NCBI GenBank assembly: GCA_963803335.1
Contig: CAWDME010000005.1
Span: forward strand, 62,001 to 126,000
Direction of reading: 5' to 3'
Origin: DASSUW01 sp963803335
GTDB taxonomy: Bacteria > Actinomycetota > Thermoleophilia > Solirubrobacterales > Solirubrobacteraceae
DNA length: 64,000 nucleotides
Shown: positions 1 through 7,864 of the stretch, in pieces
How positions within the stretch are numbered: position 1 is the stretch's first letter
How the letters are laid out: each line of letters opens with the position of its first letter
Position numbers and translations under genes: made by a program
Notes under the pieces: generated by a model
The model's input: only the letters and a program-made list of their open reading frames with translations
What the model was told of the DNA's origin: nothing
Databases searched by the model: none

Positions 1-1
1 G

Positions 2-82
2 CGTTCCGACAAGGAGATCGGCCTCGTGACCATGTGCTGCGGCGGCGGCCTCGGCACGGGAACACTCGTCCAAAGAATCTGA
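2..82 (+). CDS. thiolase family protein, C-terminal fragment
   Basis: Only the last 26 codons are present; the gene enters from the left edge. The visible tail contains MCCGGGLGTG, which matches the C-terminal Cys-rich glycine loop of acetyl-CoA acyltransferases (usually MCxGGGxG). In thiolases that loop carries the Cys that acts as general base. The reading frame ends at TGA 80-82. The substrate, and whether the enzyme works in degradation or synthesis, cannot be told from this piece. Confidence 0.7.
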   Translation, partial: RSDKEIGLVTMCCGGGLGTGTLVQRI

Positions 83-114
83 ATCGGCCCGCGCGCGGGG
101 TACGCTTGCGCTCT

Positions 115-777
115 ATGAGCGAGCAGACCACGGCCTACTACCGCGAGGGCGTCGCCCCGCGCGCGATCTCGACCTCCCAGCTGCTCGGCCAGGTGATGTT
201 CCTGGTCGCCGTGGCACTGGGCTTCTGCGCTGTGGGCACGCTGATCGGGCGTGACCTCTCGCTCGGCACCGCGCGCATCTGCTCGTTCGCCGGCTTCGGC
301 ATGCTGATCGTGAGCTCGTTCGCCGGCCAGCGCTTCCGCGTCGGGGCCTTCGCGATGGCGTGGCTATTCGCCACGGCGCTGATGATCGGCCTGGGCCTGG
401 GCCCGATCATCAACTACTACCTCGAGGCCGACGCCACGGCCCTCACGCAGGCGTTCGTCGGCACCGCCGCGACCGTCGCGGCGGCCGGGGCGCTCGGCTT
501 CGTCGTCTCGAAGGACCTCGCGCCGTGGATGCGGCCGGTGGCGATGCTCGTCTTCGTCGCCGCCATCGGGACGATCATCTGGTCGCTGTTCGGCGGCACG
601 ATCAGCCCGCTCATCAGCGCCGGGATCTACCTGCTGTCCGCGCTGCTGATCGTCATCGACTTCAACTTCATCCGCAAGCACGGGACGGCGGACGACGCGA
701 TCTGGCTGGCGACCGGCATCTTCGTGTCGATCGTGAACATCTTCCTCTCGCTGCTGAACATCTTCTCGTCGCGCTGA
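115..777 (+). CDS. Bax inhibitor-1/YccA family membrane protein
   Basis: This 220-residue protein is almost entirely hydrophobic, with about seven predicted membrane segments and a short polar N-terminus. The pattern and length match the BI-1 (TMBIM/YccA) family of the inner membrane, linked to ion leak or membrane-protein quality control. I chose ATG 115 because a TACGCT box lies 8 bases upstream (101-106), which would give a nearly leaderless transcript; an in-frame start at 34 would overlap the thiolase end. The FHA gene follows with only two bases between. The physiological role in bacteria is poorly known. Confidence 0.85.
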   Translation: MSEQTTAYYREGVAPRAISTSQLLGQVMFLVAVALGFCAVGTLIGRDLSLGTARICSFAGFGMLIVSSFAGQRFRVGAFAMAWLFATALMIGLGLGPIINYYLEADATALTQAFVGTAATVAAAGALGFVVSKDLAPWMRPVAMLVFVAAIGTIIWSLFGGTISPLISAGIYLLSALLIVIDFNFIRKHGTADDAIWLATGIFVSIVNIFLSLLNIFSSR

Positions 778-779
778 GG

Positions 780-1448
780 ATGAGCATCGACCATCCGACC
801 GACGAGGAGCTGGAGGCACGGCGCGAGGCGGAGCGGCTGGGGGAGCGGTTCCTCGTCTACCGCGACGAGGAGGGGCGGCAGGTCATCCACACGCTCGCCG
901 CGGGGCGCTCGGTTACGATCGGCCGCCGCCCGGAGGCCGACGTCTCCGTCCCGTGGGACCCGGAGATGTCGCGCGTCCACGCCGAGCTCGAGGTGCGCGC
1001 CGGCGAGTGGACGATCACCGACGACGGCCTGTCCCAGAACGGCACGTGGGTGAACGGGCTGCGCCTCACCGGCCGCCGCCGGCTCGGTGACGGCGACCTC
1101 CTCCGCGTAGGGCGGACCATGTTCGCGTTCTGCGATCCCGTCCCGATCGGCACCGGGCCGACGCTCGTGCCCGGCGAGCTGAGCGCCACGCCGCGCTTCT
1201 CCGATCAGCAGCAGCGCGTCCTGCGCGCGCTGTGCCGGCCGCTGTTCCAGGACGGCGAGGGGATCAACCCGGCGAGCGACGAAGAGGTCGCCGAGGCGAC
1301 CGGCGTCCCGCTCGAAGCGGTGGTCTCCGAGCTCGACCATCTCGGCCGCGCGCTCGGCCTCGAGGGCATGCCGGCGCCCGACCAGCGCGCGGAGATCGCG
1401 CTGCTGGCCATGCGCAGCGGGCTCGTCAGCGCGGACGAGGGCGGCTGA
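780..1448 (+). CDS. FHA domain protein with C-terminal winged-helix-like region
   Basis: A 222-residue cytoplasmic protein. Residues about 40-118 form a forkhead-associated domain: GRR at 48-50, SRVH at 64-67, NGT at 87-89 and NG at 92-93 are the residues that bind phosphothreonine peptides in this family. Residues about 135-215 are helical and resemble the small winged-helix domain that follows FHA in several actinobacterial proteins. It starts two bases after the BI-1 stop, so the two are probably cotranscribed. Its kinase partner is not in the window. Its 3' end overlaps the converging phosphotransferase gene by 23 bases. Confidence 0.8.
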   Translation: MSIDHPTDEELEARREAERLGERFLVYRDEEGRQVIHTLAAGRSVTIGRRPEADVSVPWDPEMSRVHAELEVRAGEWTITDDGLSQNGTWVNGLRLTGRRRLGDGDLLRVGRTMFAFCDPVPIGTGPTLVPGELSATPRFSDQQQRVLRALCRPLFQDGEGINPASDEEVAEATGVPLEAVVSELDHLGRALGLEGMPAPDQRAEIALLAMRSGLVSADEGG

Positions 1449-2265
1449 GCCCCAGCGCCCGCGCGGCCCACGGCAGCGCGACCTCGAGCTGGGCGCGCTG
1501 GGCGCTGCGCAGGTTGTGCGCCGCCGACGGTTCCGGGAGACCGGCGCGGCAGGCGAAGAACCCGGCACACAGGGCGGCCAGGTCGGCCGTCCCCTCGCCC
1601 GCGAGCGCCTCGGGCTCCGGGCCGCCCTCCAGCCGCAGGCTCGGCAGCCAGAAGGCCAGGTCGAGCTGCGGATTGCCGCGCGCCGCCCAGTTCCAGTCGA
1701 CGATCACGCAGCGCCCGTCGCGCAGGCACAGGTTGTCGCTGCGGATGTCCAGGTGCACGACGCTGTCGCCTTCGAGCTGGGCGCGCTCAGCGGCTTCGAG
1801 CAGCGCCGGCAGGCTCTCTCGGAGCCACGCGGGGGAGGCGACGCCGAGCGAGAGGAACGGCTCGGGATCGGCTGCCACGGCGGGCCAGCCGCCGCGCAGG
1901 TCGTCCACCTCCTGCGGATGCCGCAGCCCGGACGGCGGCGGCAGCGCGTGCAGCGCGTCGAGCGCCTTGATCACCGCACGCACGTCGCCGTCACGCCACG
2001 GCGGCGGCCAGTGGGCGCCGCTGAGGTCCTCGAGCACGAGCACGGAGTCCTCGGCGGCGAGCAGGCGGGGCATGAACGGGCCGCTGAGCGCCGCGTACAT
2101 CCGCTGCTCGGTCTCCAGCCACCCGCGCGTCAGCTCGTCCACCGCGGTCTTGACGAACGCGGTCCGCCCGTCGGCCAGCGTGACCACACGTCGCTTCGCC
2201 AGCGTGTAGCCGCCGCTGACCGTGCGTTCGGCGACGACCGGTGATCCGAGGAGCCGTTCGAACAT
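1426..2265 (-). CDS. aminoglycoside phosphotransferase-family kinase-like protein
   Basis: This 279-residue protein has the APH/choline-kinase fold signature: VVHLDIRSDNLCL at about 169-181 contains the catalytic loop (H171, D173, N178), and IVDW at 188-191 supplies the metal-binding Asp. A Lys at 39 in the N-lobe may bind ATP. The family phosphorylates small molecules such as antibiotics, choline or sugars; the substrate here is unknown and resistance should not be assumed. The ATG at 2265 sits 8 bases after a TATGGT box (2274-2279), consistent with a leaderless start and divergent transcription from the gene at 2303. Confidence 0.8.
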   Translation of the reverse strand: MFERLLGSPVVAERTVSGGYTLAKRRVVTLADGRTAFVKTAVDELTRGWLETEQRMYAALSGPFMPRLLAAEDSVLVLEDLSGAHWPPPWRDGDVRAVIKALDALHALPPPSGLRHPQEVDDLRGGWPAVAADPEPFLSLGVASPAWLRESLPALLEAAERAQLEGDSVVHLDIRSDNLCLRDGRCVIVDWNWAARGNPQLDLAFWLPSLRLEGGPEPEALAGEGTADLAALCAGFFACRAGLPEPSAAHNLRSAQRAQLEVALPWAARALGLSRPRPR

Positions 2266-2302
2266 CCCCGCGGACCATAGATCTCCGACTATCTTCCGGA
2301 CC

Positions 2303-2599
2303 ATGTGGCGCTTCGCCGGCGCGGTGGTTGCGCTGATCCTGGGCGTCGCGATCGCGATCGCGCTACAGAGCGGGGAGCCACACATGGGCGCCCTCGCCGC
2401 CGCGCGCGAGCTCAAGGCCGAGTACGCGCACAACGCGCGGTCGGTCGACTGTCATCGGGAGTCCAACGACGGCTCGATCTCGATCAACGGGCACATGGAC
2501 TACGCGTGCACCGTGACGTACCGGGACGGCGAGACGCTCGAGTGGTGGCTCGCCACCGACCGCCACCACATCACCGACTACAGCAGCGAAGGGCCGTGA
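2303..2599 (+). CDS. small membrane-anchored or secreted hypothetical protein
   Basis: This 98-residue protein has one hydrophobic segment at residues 5-22 (an uncleaved signal anchor or signal peptide) followed by a short polar domain with two Cys residues (VDCHRE and DYACTV) that could form a disulfide outside the membrane. I do not recognise the family. The start is supported by TATCTT at 2290-2295 followed by exactly seven bases and ATG, a leaderless arrangement. The stop abuts the xseB stop on the other strand, so the two genes converge with no spacer. Confidence 0.6.
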   Translation: MWRFAGAVVALILGVAIAIALQSGEPHMGALAAARELKAEYAHNARSVDCHRESNDGSISINGHMDYACTVTYRDGETLEWWLATDRHHITDYSSEGP

Positions 2600-2821
2600 T
2601 CAGGAGGGCTCGAGCCGGGCGACCAGCTCGTCCAGCCTCAGCTCCTCGAGCCCGTGGCCGACGGCGTCGAGCTCGGCGGCGCAGAACTCGACGAGGCGGC
2701 GGCCCTCCTGGCACAGCTCGAGCGTCTCGCGCAGGCCGGCCTCGCCCGAGTCGAGCCGGGCGATGATCGCCTCCATCCGCTCGGAGGCGGCCTCGTAGGT
2801 GAGCGTGTCGGCTTCGGCCAT
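2600..2821 (-). CDS. xseB: exodeoxyribonuclease VII small subunit
   Basis: A 73-residue helical protein matching XseB in length and pattern (TYEAASERMEAII near the N-terminus, then LxxxL heptads). Several small subunits coat the large subunit to form exonuclease VII, which degrades single-stranded DNA into oligonucleotides. It lies 7 bases downstream of xseA on the same strand, as in many bacteria, and is surely cotranscribed with it. Confidence 0.93.
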   Translation of the reverse strand: MAEADTLTYEAASERMEAIIARLDSGEAGLRETLELCQEGRRLVEFCAAELDAVGHGLEELRLDELVARLEPS

Positions 2822-2828
2822 GGGCAGG

Positions 2829-4127
2829 TCAGGCTACGGGCGGCTCCGGACGCACCGGCACGCGCCCGTCGTGCAGGCGCAGCGTGAGACGTGGCTGCTC
2901 GCGCGCCGCTGCCGCCGAGGTGACCGGCTCGCCGTCGCCGGCTTCCACGAACGCGTAGCCGCGCTCGAGCGTGCGCTGCGGATCGTGGGCGGCGAGCGCG
3001 ACGGCGCGGGCGCGCAGCTCGGCGCGCGTGCGGGCGAGCGTGGCGGCGCCGGCGTTGCGGGCGAGCGCCGCGGCGGTGGTGCGGTTGCGCTGCTCGCCGG
3101 CGGCGATCCGGCGGCGGGCGCTGGCGCGCAGCTCGCGCAGCTGCTGGTGCAGGCGCGTGCGGTGGCGCTCGACGTGCGCGTTCGGTGCCCGTGACAGCCG
3201 CGCCAACGTGCGGGCGCGCTCGACGATCGCGCGGCGACTCTGGCGCTCCAGTCGCTGCGCCTGCGCGGCGAGCGCCGCGCGGGCGGCCGTGCAGTCGAGC
3301 GGCACGGCGGCCTCGGCGGCGTGCGTCGGCGTCGAGCAGGCGACGGCCGCGACGTCGTCGAGCAGCGTGCGGTCGGTGTGGTGGCCGACCGACGAGATGA
3401 CCGGCACGGGCAGCAGCGCGACGGTGCGGCACAGCGTCTCGTCGCAGAACGCGAACAGGTCGGCGAGCGAGCCGCCGCCGCGGGCGACGACGATCACGTC
3501 GACCGCCGCGCAGGCCGCCAGGTCCTGCAGCGCGCGGCTGACGGCCGGCGCGGCGTGGCGGTCCTGCACCGGCGCGAACGCCCACACCACGCGCCCGCCC
3601 CAACCGCGGCGGCGCAGGCCGGCCAGCACGTCGTCGCGCGCCTTGCCGTGCTCGCCGCAGACGACGCCGATCGTGCGCGGCAGGCTGCGGCGATCGAGCC
3701 GCTTCTGCGGCTCGAACAGCCCCTCGCCGTGCAGCGCGCGGCGCAGCCGCTCGAGCTGTGCCAGCAGGTCGCCCTCGCCGGCCACGCGTACGCCGGAGAC
3801 CGCGAACGAGAACGACGGCGACGCGCTGCGCGAGCCCGGGTAGTAGTCGCAGCCGCCGGCGGCGACGACCTGCACGCCGTCGGACAGTGGGCCGATGCCG
3901 AGCGCCTCGAAGTCGTCGCGCCACATCGAGCACGGCAGCGCGCCGGCGCCGTCGCGCAGCTCGAACCACACCTTCGCGCGCCCGGCCTTGAAGCCGAACA
4001 CCTCGCCGAACACCTGCACGCGGGTGAAGGCGCGCAGCTGGTCGCGCAAGCGGGCGGCGTACTGGCCGACCGGCCACGGGCCCGTGAGCTCGGACCCGGG
4101 GATACCGGCAGGGCGGGCCTCAGCCAC
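2829..4127 (-). CDS. xseA: exodeoxyribonuclease VII large subunit
   Basis: This 432-residue protein has the N-terminal OB-fold (about 15-105), the catalytic region with VVARGGGSLADLFAF and SSVGHHTDRTLLDDVA, and a long C-terminal helical region that binds XseB. The enzyme cuts single-stranded DNA from either end without needing metal. The start is the GTG at 4127, which overlaps the TGA of the upstream oxidoreductase gene by eight bases (coupled translation). The ORF is open further upstream, but that part reads the neighbour's codons in the wrong frame. Length is normal for the family. Confidence 0.93.
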   Translation of the reverse strand: MAEARPAGIPGSELTGPWPVGQYAARLRDQLRAFTRVQVFGEVFGFKAGRAKVWFELRDGAGALPCSMWRDDFEALGIGPLSDGVQVVAAGGCDYYPGSRSASPSFSFAVSGVRVAGEGDLLAQLERLRRALHGEGLFEPQKRLDRRSLPRTIGVVCGEHGKARDDVLAGLRRRGWGGRVVWAFAPVQDRHAAPAVSRALQDLAACAAVDVIVVARGGGSLADLFAFCDETLCRTVALLPVPVISSVGHHTDRTLLDDVAAVACSTPTHAAEAAVPLDCTAARAALAAQAQRLERQSRRAIVERARTLARLSRAPNAHVERHRTRLHQQLRELRASARRRIAAGEQRNRTTAAALARNAGAATLARTRAELRARAVALAAHDPQRTLERGYAFVEAGDGEPVTSAAAAREQPRLTLRLHDGRVPVRPEPPVA

Positions 4128-5145
4128 CGACGGCCTCCGCGAGCATCCGCACCACGCGCGGGCGATCGCTGGACAGCGGCACGGCGACGACCGTGTCGAC
4201 GCCGCACGCCTCGAGCGCCGCGAGCCGGTCGTCGAGCCCGCCCGGCGTGGTCGCCACCGCCATCGCGTCGACAAGCTCGTCGCTCAGCGCGGCGGCGGCC
4301 GCCTCGCGGTGGCCGCTGAGCATCGCGTCCTGGCACGCGCGCGCCGCCGGGCCGTGGCCGGCACGCTCGGCCAGCTCGACGTAGAAGTTCTGCTCCCGCG
4401 AGCCCATGGCGCCGAGGTAGAACGCGAGCCAGGGGCGGACGGCGTCACGCGCCGCGCTCACGTCTTCGTCGACGGCCAGCGCGACAGCGGCCGCGACGTC
4501 GATGTCGGCGCGGCTGCGCCCCGCCTTCTCGAGCCCGCGGTCGAGCGGCGCGAACAGCAGGTCCGCGTGCTGCGGGTCGAGCATGAACGGGAGCCAGCCA
4601 TCGGCGATCTCGCCGGTCTGCTCGACCGCCTTCGGGCCGACTGCGCCGAGGTAGATCGGTATCTGCTCCTGGACGGGCTTGGCGAGCAGCTTGAGCGGCC
4701 GGCCGGCGCCGCCGGGGAGCGGCAGCGTGTACTGGCTCCCTTCGTACTCGAGCGGCTTGCGCGCCAGCGCTCGGCGCACGATCTCGACGTACTCGCGCGT
4801 GCGCGTCACCGGCTTGGCGAACGGCACCCCGTACCAGCCCTCGGACACCTGCGGGCCGGAGACGCCGAGGCCGAGCCGGAAGCGGCCGCCCGACAGCACG
4901 TCGAGCGTGGCGGCGGCCATCGCCGTCGCCGCGGGCTGCCGCGCCGGGATCTGCAGCAGCCCCGAGCCGAGCGCGATCCGCTCGGTGCGGCCGGCGAGCA
5001 GGCCGAGCACCGACACGGCGTCCTGGCCCCACGCCTCCGAGATCCACACCGAGTCGAGCCCGAGCGAGTCGGCGAGCACGGCCAGCTCGAGCTGCTCCTC
5101 GAGGGAGAACCAGGGCCAGTAGGCGAGGAAGATGCCGGCGCGCAT
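4120..5145 (-). CDS. LLM class (luciferase-like) flavin/F420-dependent oxidoreductase
   Basis: A 341-residue TIM-barrel protein of the bacterial luciferase-like monooxygenase family. Visible signatures are the N-terminal strand with LADSLGLDSVWISEAW (about 25-40), RIALGSGLLQIPAR, and GGRFRLGLGVSGPQV near 86-100. In Actinobacteria many members use coenzyme F420; flavin use is equally possible from sequence alone, and the substrate is unknown. ATG 5145 follows a TAGCCT box by 8 bases. It heads an operon with xseA and xseB, though no functional link is evident. Confidence 0.85.
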   Translation of the reverse strand: MRAGIFLAYWPWFSLEEQLELAVLADSLGLDSVWISEAWGQDAVSVLGLLAGRTERIALGSGLLQIPARQPAATAMAAATLDVLSGGRFRLGLGVSGPQVSEGWYGVPFAKPVTRTREYVEIVRRALARKPLEYEGSQYTLPLPGGAGRPLKLLAKPVQEQIPIYLGAVGPKAVEQTGEIADGWLPFMLDPQHADLLFAPLDRGLEKAGRSRADIDVAAAVALAVDEDVSAARDAVRPWLAFYLGAMGSREQNFYVELAERAGHGPAARACQDAMLSGHREAAAAALSDELVDAMAVATTPGGLDDRLAALEACGVDTVVAVPLSSDRPRVVRMLAEAVGG

Positions 5146-5166
5146 GGTTTCGTAGGCTAGGGGGCG

Positions 5167-5403
5167 TTGCGGCGCGAATTCGCCCCCCTGTTCCTGATGG
5201 CCCTGCGTGCAAGCGGGGGCCCGGGGCAGCACGCGGACGCCGCCCGCCAGGTCGTCGTGCTCATGCTGATCGCGCAGATGCTCGCGGACGCCCAGCACGA
5301 CGGCCCGCCGCACGCAGCGGCCCGCGCGCCGCGCCACGTCCGCGCCCGCCGCTCGCGCCTCCCGCACCGCGACTCGCTGTCCGGCCGCCGCCCGCGCGGG
5401 TAG
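5167..5403 (+). CDS. doubtful small open frame
   Basis: The 268-base gap between the divergent oxidoreductase and DUF4240 genes holds one open frame of 78 codons from TTG 5167. Its middle (LMALRASGG and then VVVLMLIAQMLAD) could be a short helix, but the second half is Arg/Pro/His-rich, as expected from chance translation of GC-rich DNA. No ribosome site precedes it and I recognise no family. Nothing else was seen in this gap except a weak GTCC-N15-GGGTAG match at its right end. Confidence 0.15.
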   Translation: MRREFAPLFLMALRASGGPGQHADAARQVVVLMLIAQMLADAQHDGPPHAAARAPRHVRARRSRLPHRDSLSGRRPRG

Positions 5404-5413
5404 GAGGCACCGC

Positions 5414-5887
5414 ATGGACAACGTCGAGTTCTGGGAGCTGATCAAGCAGTCCGACGGCGACGGGGTTCGCCTCCAGACGCTGCTGCACGGCCGCCCGCGC
5501 GAGGACCTGCAGGCGTTCGACCGCATCTATCGCGAGCAGCTCGCGCGCGCCAACCGCTGGGACGTGTGGGGCGCCGGCTACCTCATCAACGGCGGCATGA
5601 GCGACGACGGTTTCGACTACTTCTGCGACTGGCTCATCGGCCGCGGCCGCGCCGTGTTCGAGGCCACGCTCGCCGATCCGGACTCGCTCGCCGACGTGCC
5701 CGCCGTGCAGCCCGACGAGATCGAGGCCGAGGGGCTGCGCTACGCGGTCCAGGAGGCGTACGAGGAGGCGCACGACGAGGAGATGCCCGCCGGCCCCGAT
5801 CCGGTTCCGGACGAGCCGGCCGGCGAGGAATGGGACGAGGACGAGCTCGAACGGCTGTACCCGCGGCTGGCGGCCAGGTTCAGCTGA
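5414..5887 (+). CDS. DUF4240 domain-containing protein
   Basis: A 157-residue soluble acidic protein. The N-terminal half (FWELIKQ at 6-12, FDRIYREQLARANRWDVWGA, then INGGMSDDGFDYFCDWLIGRG) is the conserved core of DUF4240, a family of unknown function found in actinobacteria and some Bacillus. The C-terminal third is rich in Asp/Glu. A strong GGAGG (5404-5408 region) precedes ATG 5414 at suitable spacing. A GGGTAG (5398-5403) lies ten bases before the start, resembling the stress promoters seen later, but its -35 half is poor. Confidence 0.8.
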   Translation: MDNVEFWELIKQSDGDGVRLQTLLHGRPREDLQAFDRIYREQLARANRWDVWGAGYLINGGMSDDGFDYFCDWLIGRGRAVFEATLADPDSLADVPAVQPDEIEAEGLRYAVQEAYEEAHDEEMPAGPDPVPDEPAGEEWDEDELERLYPRLAARFS

Positions 5888-5938
5888 CCGCCAGACTGCG
5901 CCGATGGATCTCACGCTGATCGGCTTGGACCACCCGTC

Positions 5939-6319
5939 GTGAGCCTGGCCAGCGCGGAGCTGATCGCGTTTGCTCCGTCGACCGACCTCGCCCGCTCGCG
6001 CGCGTTCTACGAGACCATCCTCGGCCTGCGGCTCGTCGAGGAGAGCCCGTTCGCCGTCGCCTTCGACGCCAACGGCACGCAGCTGCGGGTCACGGCCGTC
6101 GAACGGCGCGTGGCGGCGCCCTACACCGTCCTCGGCTGGGCGGTCGCCGACGTCGCCGCGGCGATCGACGCGCTGACTGGCCGCGGCGTGACGTTCAAGC
6201 GCTACGAGGGGAAGGACCAGGACCCGCGTGGCGTGTGGCAGTCGCCGTCCGGCGCGCGCATCGCCTGGTTCGAGGACCCCGACGGCAACGTGCTGTCACT
6301 CACCCAGCGCGGCGGGTAG
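5939..6319 (+). CDS. VOC (glyoxalase/bleomycin-resistance) family protein
   Basis: A 126-residue protein with two beta-alpha-beta-beta-beta units. STDLARSRAFYETILGLRLVEE at about 16-37 opens the first, and the C-terminal WFEDPDGNVLSLTQ is the classic metal-ligand strand (Glu) of the vicinal oxygen chelate superfamily. The ligand or substrate cannot be assigned. The GTG start at 5939 overlaps the TGA of a 12-codon mini-frame (5904-5942), suggesting coupled initiation. The 3' end overlaps the converging HAD pseudogene. Confidence 0.8.
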   Translation: MSLASAELIAFAPSTDLARSRAFYETILGLRLVEESPFAVAFDANGTQLRVTAVERRVAAPYTVLGWAVADVAAAIDALTGRGVTFKRYEGKDQDPRGVWQSPSGARIAWFEDPDGNVLSLTQRGG

Positions 6320-6769
6320 CTCGCCGAGACCGGCGATCTCGGGCACCCCGGGCCGGCTGCGAGCGCGCCGTCGATGTCGCGCTCGAGGCTGTCGCCGACA
6401 TCACGCCGTGGTCGGCGCCGAGCAGCGCCAGTGCGTGGCGGAAGACCGAGGCGTCCGGCTTGCCGATCCCGAGGTCGCCGGAGACGACGATCGCGTCGAA
6501 GTGGTGGGCGAGACCGGAGGCGGCGAGCTTGTCGCGCTGCAGGCAGGCGGCGCCGTTGGTGATCAGCGCCATGGGGTGGTCGGCGACGGTCGAGCGCGTC
6601 CGGGACGTCCTCGAACGTGTGGTGCCGGGCGCGGCGCTGGGCCGCGAAGCGCTCGCCGAGCTCGGTTGCGAGCGAGGGATCGTCGATGCCCTGGTCCACG
6701 AGCTGAGCCCGATCGCGGCTCCTCGAGCACAAGCGTGTCGTCGAGGTCGAACAGCAACGCGGCGGGCAC
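6296..6769 (-). pseudogene. broken HAD-superfamily hydrolase
   Basis: HAD motifs occur in order on the minus strand but in different frames. Motif I (LLFDLDDTLV) follows GTG 6769. A second frame carries QLVDQGIDDPS and later VGDSLERDIDGAL (motif IV). A third frame carries MALITNGAA (motif II) and GDLGIGKPDASVF (motif III). The last piece, PEIAGLGELPAAL, returns to the first frame and ends at TGA 6296-6298. At least four frame changes are needed, and the cap region between motifs I and II is much shorter than usual. This indicates repeated small deletions, or sequencing indels. No intact product is possible. Confidence 0.75.
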
Positions 6770-6792
6770 GCGGGCACTGTAGAGATCGGTCC

Positions 6793-7314
6793 GTGACCAC
6801 GATCATCGCCCAGCTCAGCGACCCGCACATCCGCGTCGGGCCCGACGACCAGGGCTCGGCCGCCGCGCTGGACGCCGCCGTGCGCTCGGTGCTCGCGCTC
6901 GACCCGCGGCCGCACGCCGTCCTCGTCACCGGCGACCTCGCCGACAGCGGCGCGCCCGCCGAGTACGCGCGCTTCCGCGAGCTCGTGGCGCCGCTGCCGA
7001 TGCCGGTCCACGTGCTGCCGGGCAACCACGACGACCTCGACTGGGAAGGCCCGCATGCGGTGGATTGCGCCGACGTGCGTGTCGTGCTGTGCGACACGCA
7101 GCGGCCCGGCCGCGACGATGGGCACCTCGACCTGGACTGGCTGGCCGCCGAGCTGGCGGCGAGCGGTGTGCCGACGATCATCGCCATGCATCACCCGCCG
7201 GTGCTGGTCGGGATCGGCGGACTCGACGAGATCGGCCTGCCGGAAAGCGAGCGGACGGGCCTGGCCGCGCTGCTGGCCCGCTCGCCGCACGTGCAGCCCG
7301 TCACGACCGCCTAG
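6793..7314 (+). CDS. truncated metallophosphoesterase (CpdA-like)
   Basis: The 173-residue product has the calcineurin-like phosphoesterase motifs DPH (10-12), GDLAD (47-51), GNHD (77-80) and AMHHPP (131-136), as in 3',5'-cyclic-AMP phosphodiesterases and related enzymes. The family continues for about 80 more residues, including a GHxH motif that completes the two-metal site. Here the frame reads HVQPVTTA and stops at TAG 7312-7314, as if the segment holding GHVH had been deleted. Activity is doubtful. It diverges from the adjacent HAD pseudogene, so both may be decaying. Confidence 0.7.
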   Translation: MTTIIAQLSDPHIRVGPDDQGSAAALDAAVRSVLALDPRPHAVLVTGDLADSGAPAEYARFRELVAPLPMPVHVLPGNHDDLDWEGPHAVDCADVRVVLCDTQRPGRDDGHLDLDWLAAELAASGVPTIIAMHHPPVLVGIGGLDEIGLPESERTGLAALLARSPHVQPVTTA

Positions 7315-7361
7315 GGAACTCCCCGATGTGACGCGGCGGCGGCTCCGGTTGGCTGGGCGGC

Positions 7362-7604
7362 ATGAACACGCTCATCGCCACCGTCGCCCTGGCGGGCGCC
7401 CTGGCCGCTCCGGCCGCCGCCAGGTCGGTCCCGCCGACCGAGGCCGGCACGGTCACCGTCAAGCCGCGCTGGACGAAGGCCGCGCGCAAGATCCTCGGCC
7501 ACCACGCGAAGACGAAGATCTACGTGATGCTCGGCACCATGCGCACGGACGGCGACTACTGGAGCGGCCCGGGCGACTGGGGCCACTCGCGGGTCGTGCG
7601 CTAG
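7362..7604 (+). CDS. small secreted hypothetical protein
   Basis: An 80-residue protein with a clear Sec signal peptide (residues 1-21, hydrophobic ATVALAGALAA then a likely AAA-R cleavage). The mature part of about 60 residues is basic and ends with YWSGPGDWGHSRVVR. I recognise no family. The last four bases overlap the converging gene at 7601. Its start lies only 47 bases after the truncated phosphoesterase, so it may be read from that transcript. Confidence 0.5.
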   Translation: MNTLIATVALAGALAAPAAARSVPPTEAGTVTVKPRWTKAARKILGHHAKTKIYVMLGTMRTDGDYWSGPGDWGHSRVVR

Positions 7605-7861
7605 TCGCTCAGGCTGGGAAGCGGCGGCAGCGGCTCGCCTTCACCGCGGAACTCACCGGAGAACGCGAGTCGCTCCAGCCGGGCGATCTCATGCTCGCCG
7701 AGCCGGCGGGCGGGATCGTCCTCGGGCAGGCTGGCAATCAGCGTCGCGATGCGCGTCCGCAGCTGGAGGGCGAAGTGCGGCGTCGACGAGCCCATGAGCT
7801 GGCGGACGTCGTCGACGGTCACGTCGCGGCGGAGTCGTTCGGGCTGCTCGGCTTGGGCCAT
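7601..7861 (-). CDS. small hypothetical protein
   Basis: An 86-residue soluble protein without signal or membrane segment. VTVDDVRQLMGSSTPHFALQLRTRIATLIASLP looks like a folded helical stretch, followed by LGEHEIARLERLAFSGE. The family is not recognised. It begins three bases after the stop of the cell-wall-binding lipoprotein gene, so it is probably the second gene of that operon. Confidence 0.6.
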   Translation of the reverse strand: MAQAEQPERLRRDVTVDDVRQLMGSSTPHFALQLRTRIATLIASLPEDDPARRLGEHEIARLERLAFSGEFRGEGEPLPPLPSLSD

Positions 7862-7864
7862 GTG

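Noticed and set aside
5380..5414. GTCC-N15-GGGTAG ten bases before the DUF4240 start as a stress promoter.
   Set aside because: The distance fits, but the GC-rich -35 is poor and the region also contains a good ribosome site; not strong enough to list as a promoter.
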